From the NCBI RefSeq assembly GCF_026151205.1, contig NC_087074.1:10883226-10947225 (forward strand): DNA of 64,000 nucleotides, given 5' to 3'. The first letter of the stretch is position 1, and each line of letters starts with the position of its first letter. The position numbers and the translations under genes are program-made. The notes under the pieces were generated by a model that saw only the letters and a list, made by a program, of their open reading frames with translations, did no database searches and was not told the DNA's origin. Below are positions 27,842 to 39,800 of the stretch, one piece after another. Source of the stretch: Bolinopsis microptera (lineage: Eukaryota > Ctenophora > Tentaculata > Lobata > Bolinopsidae).

Positions 27842-28546
27842 ATGTTTTCAAGAAGAGGCCGTAGCAAGGCTCAGGACGAATTACCTAGTGAGAGTCAAGG
27901 AGTGCTTCCCAAGGGTAAGCAAAACTTCCTCATCTTCTAGCTTTTAAAACCTTCATGCATGGCTGAAATATAGAAGCGTCTCTCATTTCGACATATTATC
28001 AGCAGCAATTTGAACGGAAAAAGTATTAATTGACTTAAGACGAAAGTAACCACGGGGTGGCTTAGTAACAACGATTTAATGTGAAAACCATTAAAAGTTT
28101 CAATGGCTGCTCAGTGCCCGGCTTCCCACCAAATTAATTAACCACACGTAGCCACCTTCTAATTAATCTTATATCAGGCATGACAAGCACGCTGCTCCTT
28201 TATAATGATAAATCTAATCAGGATATGCAAAATAAGATAATATGGATTGGTTTTATCTAAAGCCAAGGTGATATATCTATTGGCTGGTATATAAAACAAC
28301 TCGCACTTAATTAATTGGAAACGTATGACGTCACTACAAAGAGTTTATATAAAAGTGAAACTCTCATTAATGTTGATAAGTTTTGTCCTTTCTTGCATTG
28401 TATATTTGATTGCTGTTTTACGGATATGGTTGGACCAGCATCATTTGGCGGTGTGGAAGACCTGCAGCGAGAAGTGTCCCTTATCGTCAAACTCCGTAAT
28501 TTGTCTGTCGTCAGGATAGCTCCCAGCGACCCTCCATCCAGTGAAG
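27842..28546 (+). CDS. Possible two-exon fragment of an unknown gene
   Basis: Exon 1 (27842-27914) begins with ATG after TTGTAG, reads MFSRRGRSKAQDELPSESQG and ends in phase 1 at GTAAGC. Candidate exon 2 (28439-28546) begins after GGACCAG in matching phase, contains GGVEDLQREVSLIVKLRNLS and ends in phase 1 at GTATGT. The exon 2 reading frame has a helical, plausibly coding composition, but its acceptor has a poor pyrimidine tract. In exon 1 a different frame is also open. No family is recognised and downstream exons are not found. Confidence 0.28.
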
Positions 28547-28626
28547 GTATGTACAAGGGCGTAGTTGCAGGGAGCATTGCACCTGAAGGTATGTACAAGG
28601 GCGTAGTTGCAGGGAGCATTGCACCT
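28543..28626 (+). repeat. Exact 42-bp tandem duplication carrying a splice-donor-like site
   Basis: Two identical 42-bp units, each starting GAAGGTATGTACAAGGGCG and ending GGGAGCATTGCACCT. Because 42 is a multiple of three, the duplication keeps an open frame. Each copy carries a GAAG/GTATGT donor sequence. Confidence 0.95.
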
Positions 28627-28689
28627 GCAGCTGGGGAACACGTACGCCTCCCCATTAATAGCAAGACTATATCACTTCTATAAGAATAT

Positions 28690-31600
28690 TGGAGTGCAAT
28701 GAAATGATTCAGGGCGCATGATATAAACTTAACTCCGAATACTATCTTCTCGCTGGTTGTGATATTTATCTCATATTTTGCTACTTTTTAAACGCTTTTG
28801 TTAGATATCATACTATCGAAAATTGTAATAATTTCGCGGCCGGGGCTCCATCGGGTTTAGCGCTTAATATAGCGAAAGGTCCCTATTTGGTGCACAAGTG
28901 CTAAAAGCTGTCCCTACGTGAGGTGACTGCATAGTACAGAGGGGTGCCGGCAGGTCTTGCACCTCAGATAGCAAAAGTAGTTGTACTCGGTACAAGTGAA
29001 AGCTTAAATGGTGACCCCTGGCTTTCTGGAGACCGATGACAGGTCTTCATGGCGGCCGTCAAGTCCGACACTTCTTGCACCCCAGAGAGGTGCTCTTCTT
29101 GTTTGTTACTTTGTGCTGAGAGATGCAGTCTCCTTTGTCATAATAGGACCAGAGACCTCGCTTCGCTTGGAAACAAGCTGGCGGTATTAGAAGAAAAGGG
29201 GGTAAATTGAAAAGAGCGAATAAAATGAAAAAGAGAATGAAATGAAAAGAAGAAACAAATTAGATCTCCGAAATGTTGAAGATCTCTCCATTCTGTTAGC
29301 GGGTATGATAGAGCTTCATACAAATGGTCTGGCTCCCACAGACTGACATAATACATTGAGAGAGGAGGGGTCGGTGAGGGCAAGTTAATAATCGTTACTT
29401 TCACTACTATGAAATATTCGCTTAATTTCCGATCTAAAAGTTTAACCACTTTACCTGCTTTGTCGATATACCGATGAATCGTATGTGGAGTGTGGACTAC
29501 TTCTTTACCTTAGACCCCGTGGGTCGTGATTCGTGACGAAGCTAATTTCCCATACATAACTACTTTCCCACATCCAATTAGTCTTGGGGGAGATTCTGAG
29601 TGATATCTAAGCAGTTAGCTTTAGTTACGATACTAGAACTAGAACTAGAATCGTTTCGATAGTACGTTTTTGTGTAGTCAGAGGAAGCCATTTACATTAT
29701 GTAATTCTAAATATTTACTTCCAAAGAAATCATTGCATCAGCATGAGTAGGTAGATCCCTGAATCACGTAATTCTGGTAATGTTGCTCAGTAAGATGGTT
29801 ATAAATATAAATAACATATCTGTGAGCTGGGCTTAATCTCCCTGAGTTACATTTAATTCACTTCGTATTATATTAATGAGTATTTAATATAGTCTCGATT
29901 TAGATTTAAATACTTGTGGCCGCCTCGCCCATCCAGTTCATGTCGAAATTTTATTTATTTGTATACCTATAGTTAGCTACTCTCCAAAACTTTGTTCGTG
30001 TTTTTATAAATTCTCCAGCCATTTTATAATTTATATGTATACTGTTTCACGTTATGGCGAGGTTACTCCTAGATATCATGGTTCTCACTGAATCGCATGA
30101 CTACAAATAATTACATTGATTAAGTTATGGCGGTTGAGTCTGCATGGCCTGGTTTAATTATGGTTTAAAGAATTCAAAAACTCCGCCAACCATGATTAAT
30201 TTTGATTTAGGATGAACTTATTTCTGCATGGTTACATAGTTTAACTGCACTACTCAAAAGTCTCAACCATCAAAGTAACCTAGCTCTAGCTTGCTACTCA
30301 CTTCTATCAGAGTTTCAAGAGATTTTGTTTCAGTTTGTCCGGTACCACTAGTAGCTGCTAAACTATATAGATTATAATAACGGTTGTTCACTGAGTACTA
30401 ACAGCTGTTCAGTGTTCATAATTATCAAGCAATGTTATTGAAAACTTGTTTACAAGTCAGTTCACGGCATCGATCTAAATTGTCCTTATTATTTTATAAT
30501 TAAATAGATAAGGCAAATCAACTCTAAGAATAATGTGTAAAGATTATAAGATGACAGGTGTTTATGCTACGGTTATTAAATCACGTTGCCAAATTTATTA
30601 TTATATAACTTTATTCAAATCAAAAATAGAATATAAATGAACAACTTAAAGATCTGTCACAATTAAATAAAGTTAAATACAGCATTTTATCCCGATTATA
30701 TCAACAACTAATATTATGAATATTATAAATTTGTCGAAGCAGCTGTCCGGATTAAAAATATAATATTTTAAACTTCAGAATTAAATGTCCATCACCCATT
30801 GGAAATATTTTACCCGACGAAATACTTTTCGTATCACAACTTTTGGCTCAAATTTGAGTTTTGAAATTAAATTCGCATAAGTGTAATTGCATGAACACTG
30901 CATATCTCGGGGTTCACATTCGGCGACAAATCTGATCGTAGTTTTATATTTTAAGATCGATTGTTTGAGTCACCTTATACTTTTATAGTCGAGAACAACA
31001 CTGTTTTCGATTGTTAAGTTATGATTGGAGTCATTGGACTATTTCTGCTATTAAAAAAACACAATTTGAAAGACATGTGGTCAATAATCCATATGCGATT
31101 CCCAAAAAAACAAAGAAAAGCTTAATAAATGAGTCCGTCTGCATCGAAAATAGTCAAATAGGATTGTTTAGATAATGCAAAAAACTGCACATGTTGCAGA
31201 AAGTGTGGATTTGTTGTAAGGATACTTTTGTGTGAGAAATCGTTCTCGATGGTACTTTTACATTATTTTTATCATTTTTTATTATGCTTTTGTTATTTTT
31301 ATTATCTAGTGCGTGTCTTTGGTATTTCCAAACTACAGCTCAGTTTACTACTAGGTCATTAAGTTACAACTCGGGAAGGAAGCTATAAAGTGAAACCTAA
31401 CGCTGCCAATTCCCTTACAACCAATCATTCAATCACTGAACATGGTACCACGTTGGATGACGGTCAGCACAATGCACGTGTTGCTGATTTCATTCCAATC
31501 TTATTGACCGCTAGCGTATACTCCAATGCCAGTAACCACTAGCTGCTATCGTGGGTTTATACGTATCTGTAGGCCTTAGTTTCATCATACCTTCCTCCAA

Positions 31601-32060
31601 ATACCCGCTATTGTTCTTATACTAGCTATAGTTGACGCTCTCTTCTCTGTATTAATCGATTTTCATTGCTTTCAGTTCGAAATATTTCATGCTTCGACGA
31701 AGGATCGTGCTCTGCAATCGAGCTGAAACTTTCGATCAGGGTTGAACCTTACCAATACTAGAGAAGTTGATACCTCATACAGTCACCTTAAAAATAGGGT
31801 ATTCTTCAGTTCATTGGTTAACATGTAGCAGTACCATCAAAGTAATAACTGGATAAAGACTTCCACAGCTAATTAAATACAACTACTAAGTAGCTAAATA
31901 AAAACGATATCAATAAATAAAACGATTGAAGTGATCTTAATAATTTGATACCTACGTTGTGTTTAAGTATCTCTTAAATGTCAAGATATCGCAATCTAGT
32001 AATATCTTAATATGACAGCAGCAGCAAGCTCAATTTGTTATAGTTGTTGATTTGTCGTAT
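28690..32060. other. No gene recognised; GC-richer island at 28.84-29.2 kb
   Basis: Most of the stretch is AT-rich. Between 28838 and 29190 the base composition shifts to higher GC with no frame I can place in a family. It may be an old mobile-element fragment, but there is no terminal structure to prove it. Confidence 0.4.
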
Positions 32061-32068
32061 GTCTTTGT

Positions 32069-33090
32069 TAAAGGTGGGAGTAGAGGTGAGAACAGAAGTG
32101 GGAGCTGAGGTGGGAGCAGGGTGGGAGCAGGGGTGGGAGCAGGGTGGGAGCAGTGTGGGAGCAGGGTGGGAGCAGGGTGGGAGCAGGGTGGGAGCAGGGG
32201 TGGGAGCAGGGTGGGAGCAGGGTGGGAACAGGGGTGGGAGCACGGTGGGAGCAGGGTGGAGCAGGTGGGAGCAGGGTGGGAGCAGGGTGGGAGCAGGGTG
32301 GGAGCAGGGTGGGAGCAGGGTGGGAGCAGGGTGGGAGCAGGGTGGGAGCAGGGTGGGAGCAGGGTGGGAGCAGGGTGGGAGCAGGGTGGGAGCAGGGTGG
32401 GAGCAGGGTGGGAGCAGGGTGGGAGCAGGGTGGGAGCAGGGTGGGAGCAGGGTGGGAGCAGGGTGGGAGCAGGGTGGGAGCAGGGTGGGAGCAGGGTGGG
32501 AGCAGGGTGGGAGCAGGGTGGGAGCAGGGTGGGAGCAGGGTGGGAGCAGGGTGGGAGCAGGGTGGGAGCAGGGTGGGAGCAGGGTGGGAGCAGGGGTGGG
32601 AGCAGGGTGGGAGCAGGGTGGGAGCAGGGTGGGAGCAGGGTGGGAGCAGGGTGGGAGCAGGGTGGGAGCAGGGTGGGAGCAGGGTGGGAGCAGGGTGGGA
32701 GCAGGGTGGGAGCAGGGTGGGAGCAGGGTGGGAGCAGGGTGGGAGCAGGGTGGGAGCAGGGTGGGAGCAGGGTGGGAGCAGGGTGGGAGCAGGGTGGGAG
32801 CAGGGTGGGAACAGGGTGGGAGCAGGGTGGGAGCAGGGTGGGAGCAGGGGTGGGAGCAGGCCGGTGGGAGCAGGGTGGGAGCAGGGTGGGAGCAGGGTGG
32901 GAGCAGGGTGGGAGCAGGGTGGGAACAGGGGTGGGAGCAGGGTGGGAGCAGGGTGGGAGCAGAAGTGGGAGCAGGGTGGGAGCAGGGTGGGAGCAGGGTG
33001 AGAGCAGGATAGGAGCAGGGGTGGGAGCATTGGTGGGAGCAGGGGTGGGAGCAGGGGTGGGAGCATTGGTGGGAGGTGAGAGCAGAGGTG
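32069..33090 (+). repeat. 11-bp G-rich minisatellite, about 1 kb
   Basis: The core unit is GGTGGGAGCAG, near-perfect from 32109 to 33001 (about 80 copies by length), with diverged edges (GTGGGAGCATTG, GTGAGAGCAG). Variants GGGGTGGGAGCAG and GGTGGAGCAG, GGTGGGAACAG are scattered within. As 11 is not a multiple of 3, each frame reads a GGSRVGAGWEQ-type 33-bp cycle, so long frames appear in several frames of both strands (332-358 codons on the minus strand). I regard them as artefacts. The plus strand is strongly G-rich with GGG runs every 11 bases, so G-quadruplex formation is plausible. Confidence 0.96.
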
Positions 33091-33094
33091 TATG

Positions 33095-34285
33095 AGCTTT
33101 GATCATGTTTGTTCGCTATTACAAGAATTATTAGTTTATCTCTTCGAATAGAATAAGAGCGCTACGAAAAGTTGCGGTGCTAACTACTAACTAAGTAACT
33201 ATATGAAATGAGCACTTCTAAATCTTTCCTCTCTGTTTCTCTTCATTTTATAAGGGTCCCCCGTGAACACACTTTGTGTTAGTTCACCAAACGTCTAGCA
33301 ACATTTGCCATACGCCCCGCTCCTTTAAGCAGAAGCCTGCACATCCTGATTAGCTAACACTCCCTAGATAAAAACACCGGCTTCCCCCTAGATCATTGTA
33401 AAGAAAGCGACTTTTCTCAATATGACTAAACTTTATTGTTTCATTATTTATTTATCCCAAACTTACAAAGCTTTATTGTACAGAAACTACGTGTTCAGAG
33501 TTATACATAATTTATTATTTAGACATTAAACGCTTGTTATGTTTAATAATTAATATCACAACATTAACATGTCCCCCAGCCATCACTGATCACTGATCAA
33601 TGAATTATTGTTCGAAAATACCTTTCATCAGTTGCCTATAAAATATATACAATAACGCCTCCCTATTGTCATATAGCTCCCTTTAGAATTATTTTATTGA
33701 TTTTTATCAATATAGGCAGCTCTCGCCTATGAATATATCTTTTCTCTAAGAGCTATTAGATAAAGAATAAAAGGCTTGTGACGTTGCGGTTCACATACAT
33801 TGAAGAAACATCTTTATCTTGAGAGATGCACTAGTTGTCTGGTACAGTGCAAATATTTAGCAAAGAATTTACGGCCTCAACTGATTGATGGAGGTGTTTT
33901 AGCAGCTGCAGCTGCTTGAAAAACATTATATGTTGAATGTTGATTGATCTTTATGGTTGGTACAGCATGGATAACATTAATCAGACTTGTTCATCTTCCA
34001 TATCTTTATATAATTATTATATCTCTATATTTGTACAGCTACACTCAATAGTTCACAAGGACCTTCTAGCTAATTCTATGAAGGGTTTAGTAAATTAGTT
34101 TAACAGGAACTTATACTATCTTACTATACATTTAATTAATAATCCGGAGAATCGGTCAAGATTCAACAATATTATTCTCTCCATTCTCAAAAAAACAAGA
34201 TCAATGCTGCTCACACATGACTGTTACTTTTAGAAGAGAAGTTCAAAACTATAAGTCTTTAGTACAATTAAATTTTTAATTAACC
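33095..34285. other. No gene recognised
   Basis: AT-rich with no supported exon or repeat. Confidence 0.45.
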
Positions 34286-34287
34286 TA

Positions 34288-34525
34288 ATAATTAGGTTGC
34301 GAGTTCGATCCCCGTCAGGGGGCAGTTCTCAACATATTATAACCAAAAAGGAACGACCGGTCACCAAACCATGGTGTTGCTTAACACAAAATGGTACACG
34401 GCCTAGGTATTGGAAACAAATTAATTGTTGGTGGCTGTGATGGGCCCCTCGTGCAGCGGGCGTTGCCAGGTAACTGGCTATCCCGTGAATAGAAGCTTGT
34501 ATTTTAAATAATAATAATAATAACT
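34288..34525 (+). mobile_element. 5'-truncated tRNA-derived SINE
   Basis: The left part resembles the 3' half of a tRNA: a B-box-like GAGTTCGATCC in the T-arm followed by CCGTCAGGGGGCA, which looks like T-stem plus acceptor strand. No A box or 5' half precedes it; the sequence before is AT-rich. A unique body of about 200 bp follows (GGGCCCCTCGTGCAGCGGGC, GTTGCCAGGTAACTGGC), ending in a short (AAT)n tail at 34505-34520. Head, body and simple-repeat tail are the SINE layout. The T-stem is degenerate, so this is not a functional tRNA. Confidence 0.5.
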
Positions 34526-34529
34526 AACT

Positions 34530-35270
34530 TAGATTTCGTCAATTATTAGGCTTTATTAGGTGGCACGTGGACACTGAGCCTTTTTCTTGTAATCCACCTC
34601 AAGAGCACACGTAGCATCTGGGCTGACCAGATGCTACGTGGACGATTGAGGAATCATCGTCCATCGTAGCGGACCGGTTACATTGTGATAAACCATATTG
34701 TTGTTGGTTGAAAGTAATATAAATATCTAGATTAATGAACAACAAATTTAAAAGTCACTGGATACGTTATAAATTAGCTGGTTTGATGGTTTATTTCCTG
34801 CAGCTACAAGCAGCAAAACATAATTGATCCACAATTCTGTAGGGGCGAGGTCCCAACGTTTGTGGATCAAAATTTGCGATTGCAAAAATTCTAGCATCCA
34901 ACCAATCAGCCTAGGACATGTCTAATATTTCCCTATTTTTATGTAAACCATCTAACAACATAGCCCCTTCTTGTAATTTTACCACATACTCATAGCAAGG
35001 CTACGATCATAAATACAAATTCTCCGAATTCTAGGCTTCTCATTTCGCAATTTTCGTATAAATTTGTGACAGCTTAAATCATATCCACAGCACTGCGGTT
35101 ATAAACCTATTAGGAAACCCATTTTTTAATGAGGAACGAATCAATATGATGGGATTTCTGATAGACAATCAGTCACCGTGAGTATGTTGAAGTGTGTCTC
35201 ATTTCATGTAATACGTCGAAAACCCTGAGCTGATATCGCGACGTATAACGATTTATTGATATGGTAATAT
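34530..35270. other. No gene recognised
   Basis: Contains a short inverted repeat GCATCTG..CAGATGC around 34614-34636 (AGCATCTGGGCTGACCAGATGCT). No exon supported. Confidence 0.4.
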
Positions 35271-35275
35271 ATTGA

Positions 35276-35488
35276 ATGAAAGTGGGGACAGCTTTCTGTC
35301 TTGTCATTGCTCTGCTTGGTATTACTCATGGTTCCAGAAAAGTTTATTTTGAGAGAGTAGATTATATAATTTTACCATTTCATGTCTGGCATTGTGGTGT
35401 TATTCGAACTGTGTACGGTTGGAATTATTTGTTGTTAATTTATGCTCGCTTCTCGCTCCATATGTTCCCCTCTATAAGTATAAAGTAA
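35276..35488 (+). CDS. Possible first exon of a secreted or membrane protein
   Basis: The ATG at 35276 is followed by a textbook signal peptide (MKVGTAFCLVIALLGITHGS) with probable cleavage after THG or HGS. The remaining open frame to the stop at 35488 is hydrophobic and Tyr/Phe-rich with no recognised domain. Probably the true exon ends earlier; GTTTAT at about 35341 and GTAAAT at 35485 are poor donor candidates. No downstream exon is identified before the next gene. Confidence 0.35.
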   Translation: MKVGTAFCLVIALLGITHGSRKVYFERVDYIILPFHVWHCGVIRTVYGWNYLLLIYARFSLHMFPSISIK

Positions 35489-35489
35489 A

Positions 35490-36836
35490 TGCCCTTTTTA
35501 AATGTCAATTATATAAGTGATAATTATTAATTAATCAATCTGATACCATGAGTAAGGTTAAAGGTTAATCAATATTATCATATTGGAATGATTTCCCATC
35601 CAGCAAACAAAGTCCACTAAAGCGGTATCCTGGCTTTTTTGGTCTTTTTATAAAGTCATATGTTATGATGATTGATGTCAATTTTGTATTGGTCGTATAT
35701 ATGGAACGTTCATTTACATTTTGAAGAAAAATTTGAAAGGAATTATCCGCGGTATACCGCGGATTTATAAATCAGGGTTTGCAGTAAATCGGGGCGCGGT
35801 AAATCAGAGTTTTACTGTTTAGTGTGAAAACCACAGATGCTCGAAATAAATTAAAGTTGGTACTGCCTTAATAGGTAATGATCACCACCCCATGCAAGCC
35901 AGTTCATCCATTATATTAAAGGACGTGATCATCCCAAATCAGCTCTAAATACTGAGTTGCTGGTCAGTTTATGTTGCTCCTCGTCAGAGGAAGTCAGTAA
36001 ATTTTAGATATTTGAATAACTTAGATGGGAGATACTGAAACAGCGTTTAACACTTCTTCCTCAGCAGTTTAATAACTTCGACTATAGCCACCATTTCTTA
36101 AAATTCAGTTTAATGACGCTCCCTCGAGCCTCATATCAATTAATTTTTTTTAAATGTTTACAATCCACCATAAGATAAGCATAATTTTTACAAGTTGACA
36201 ATTTAGTTACTCGGCTTTGAGATCAGTATAATTTCCTTGTCAGATTATCTCGAAAAGAAGACATTTGAGACAGAGGGCTGTAGTTTATATAAGTAATTGT
36301 TAGTATATTATATATAGTAGTTATATTATGAACCTAAAAATAATTATTAGATTTTTTATCTAGTTCAGCTTATGAGTTTCTTCAGGTCACAACGACGCCT
36401 ACTGTTGCATGTTAGGCGTGTGTGCATGCGTATTCCAGATTCCTAAAAACTGTAGAAAATTAATTGGGCATTCTCAAGAAAAGATACTAATTTTCGGCTG
36501 CTGATTCTCTCTGAACATCAACCATCAGAGAGCTGTATAGGGTATACTTGTTTCGTGAAACAAGCCGACCAATCAAAGAGCTGTATTCTAGTCACGTGTG
36601 GCTGTTATATGTGTAATGTCCAATTCCTATCTAAAAGCCTGACGTGGTCCGAATTTTCTTATTCGAGCTCCAGAGTCTGGAGATTTCGTGTTCTGACTTT
36701 CCTTAATCTTCGTCAGTTCCTGTTTGTGTAACTGTTTATTCACTTGTATGAATTGTCGCATATTCTTTGCATCGCGGTGTAATTAATTTCGTTTGACTTG
36801 AATTCGACTAAATTGAGAATTAACAGCGAGGCGCTG
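35490..36836. promoter_or_regulatory. Upstream region of the six-exon repeat gene
   Basis: AT-rich, then a compact block at 36500-36600 with two imperfect copies of an 'AATCA(A)AGAGCTGTAT' motif, the second continuing into TTCTAGTCACGTGTGG (CCAAT-like plus CACGTG E-box). The same composite recurs in intron 4 of the gene and near 56.6 kb. No TATA box can be assigned with confidence. Confidence 0.3.
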
Positions 36837-39800
36837 ATGATATATCAAATGGATATGAGTCCGACAGAAGCAGTTGTTACACTTACATCATCAGGCATCC
36901 ACATGGAAACAGGTACACAAACTTGTGTAAATCATATGTGGGGTTGTTGGGGAGGGGAGGGGAGACAGAAGTATTTAAGTGGTATGGAATGACATTTTTA
37001 CAAACTTAGATCAGAGTCTCTGACCGGAGGTTCAACAAACTTTGCGGCTTTGCGAAATTCTAGATTCTCTAACTTTGCTTCACGTAAACATTATAACTAG
37101 CGAACGGTTCAAGTTAAGGACAATTCGGATGTTTGGGTTCCATCGAATTCGGAGTGATTTCTAATATTAAATTTAAGATATTCTAAGGTTGAAAATTACG
37201 TGACCTGCCCGGCTTGGTACTGCGCACCTGGTATAAAATGTCACACTAAACATTTGATTAGGTGCTCAAAGGCAATCAAATCAGTGAATCTGAGATGAAT
37301 GATGAATCGCATGATTAATTCACCTCGGCCTCTCAGTGCAGCTCTGCTATGAAATGGAACCAGGCAATCAGACCCACTTCTACGAGACCTGCATTAAATT
37401 AAAACCCCACTCGTTCAAATTTGATTGCTTATCTTGCAGCCTTTAAATAGTGCACCCACACCTTTCTAGCATCATTCTCTAAACGAATTTCCGATCTCAA
37501 GTTCAAGGTACAGGGTGGTAACTGGTAGTATGCTGTACTTATAAATCATATCTTGTGTTTTATAATAATATATTTTATCCTCTCCACTTTAACTTTTAAA
37601 ACTTTGACTCGATATTTAACTCGATATGAGATTAAGTGAGCACCTCGGCTCAATTCTTCGATGAGGTCATGCTCACAGATTAACCTGTAGTCTAGACAAT
37701 GATCACGTGTAAGATATGTGCAATCCCTTTGACCCCCTCATTAATGGTCCTCATCCCATTCTTCAAATGTGCCACAAATATGGACATGGATGAATTTGTA
37801 TTTTCCTCCTATTATCTGGATTCAACTTCATCACAAACCTCATGTTTCCAGCAACAAACAAAAGTGAACTCCTTGCTTACAAATAATGTACTAAACTGCA
37901 CGCCCAGTTTTAAGGTCACTATATCTTGCACGTCATGAGGGCGGTTACTGACCAGTGCTTTTAGCCATGCTTTTAGTTTGGAGCTTCTTGAATATGAAAA
38001 TAACCATTTTCGGTGATCTTCTATCAAAATGTCGATTCTGTCACAAAATAAATGATGACTTCTAAGTACTGATGGTTTTAAGAAATAACTCTTGACCCAA
38101 AAAGTAAATGTGGATAAAAGAATCCAAAAATGGTGCTGAAACACAAACTGGAGCAGAAATACACCGTTTATAAATTAATTGCAGGCGCTGCATCATATTT
38201 AAAAATCAATAAATTGTTTGCAAATCCGACGCAAAGATTTCCATCATTGCATAGTCAGTAGTACAGACTTCACGAATCTGGACAACAATTTATATTTTAT
38301 TACTTTTTCAATTAAAAAGCGTACGATGAAGTTAACACGATTGTTCCCCTCAGATCGAAGAAGGCGTCAGTTACTGGCCAGGGTTTGCAACTTCTTTCTT
38401 GAGGAGCACGAGCAAGGCTGTTCCCGGAAAATGGCTGAAATATCGGGTAAGTTTTAGCATTTAGTTGCAAATCGTTTAAGTATTTAGAACTGATTACTGC
38501 TCGGTCAGTCCCCAAGTAAAGTAAATCAGAAATAAAATAATTCATTGTCTGAATACACTCTGGTGATTACAAATACTTACTAATTATTCACTAATTACTA
38601 ATTACTCACTACTTACTAATCAATGACTAAATGCTAACTAATTACTAACTAATTACTTACTAATTACTAACTAATTGCTAACTAACGTATCTCCCAGAGT
38701 ACCTACAGAACACACAACCGGCGTCTCCTCAGAGTGACACGGACTCCGTGCTATCTGAGAAGGAGCTCCACGACAGAGCACTAGCTGGTCTAGGACTAAA
38801 GGACTCTGGACATAACGGAAAGAAAAACACCATAGTCAAGGTTTGAAATGGTCATTATAATTTTTTATAGGATTGTTGTCTATGTAAGAGTCTATGTAAA
38901 AGTTTAGTTTTAGGGGGAAAACATTTAGCCTTGAATGAAGATATGATATGAATTATTTCTTAATGTTTAACCAAGTCACGTGACACCACCTCCCTATCAG
39001 GTGTGCGACTTCTTCCTGGACAAGAAAGAGCGGGGAAATGAGATCAACATCAGAGCCATCATCTCAGCAATAGATCACGCTAATAGCTCTGCAGGACTCT
39101 CTCTAGCCGAGAGGAAGGCTGTGGAGGAGAAACAGAGGGAGCTACTCGTCAAGGTGAATTAACCTGCCAATGAGAGAGCTTCATTGCAGTCACCTGATAC
39201 ACCCCAACCAACCATATGAATTTCTTTTGGTCATGTAACAAGAAATATTCCAGTCGAGGGCTTTATTCTAGTCTTCTGACACTAACCAATTGGAGAGGCT
39301 TATTATAGCCACATGACTAGAAATCCTCATATTTCAATTCTTCCACAGTATTTTTAATGATCCCACCTAAATTACTGTTCCCCATAGTATGGGCCTGCTC
39401 GTAGAAAAAGGGTAAGAGAGCTATAATGCCAGGGTTACTAATCATAGCGCTGTATTCTAGTCACGTGACACAAATTAGCCAATCACAGCGGTTTATCCTA
39501 GTCACGTGACACAAACTAAACAATCACCCTGTATTCTGGTCTCGTGACACAAGCCAACCCAACAGACGCACATTGTCAGATTTTACATTGTCTCACGTGA
39601 TAACCAGTGCTCGCATTTGGTTACACCAAAACAAAAGGCTTTTAGAAGCTGTACAACTGGAGACTATAAATCCATGAAAGGCATAATCAAAGGGCAGTCA
39701 TGACTGAAAATTTCATTTCACAATCGGCGAGTACCTCGAGCATTTGCGATGATCTAGCGAATAATAAAGTATGAGCTGTTTTCGAGTGAGGCTGATGGTC

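Noticed and set aside
32030-33106. Open frames of 285-358 codons on both strands
   Set aside because: They are forced by the 11-bp stop-free minisatellite; the same 33-bp peptide cycle appears in several frames and both strands, with no start context or splice sites.
34290-34325. Functional tRNA gene
   Set aside because: Only a T-arm-like half with a degenerate stem; no 5' acceptor strand, D-arm, anticodon arm or A box.
36798-36836. Earlier start for the six-exon repeat gene
   Set aside because: The frame before 36837 begins with TTG, not ATG.
37699-38144. Overlapping open frames of 79 and 110 codons on opposite strands
   Set aside because: They lie in intron 1 of the six-exon gene and have no motif or splice support.
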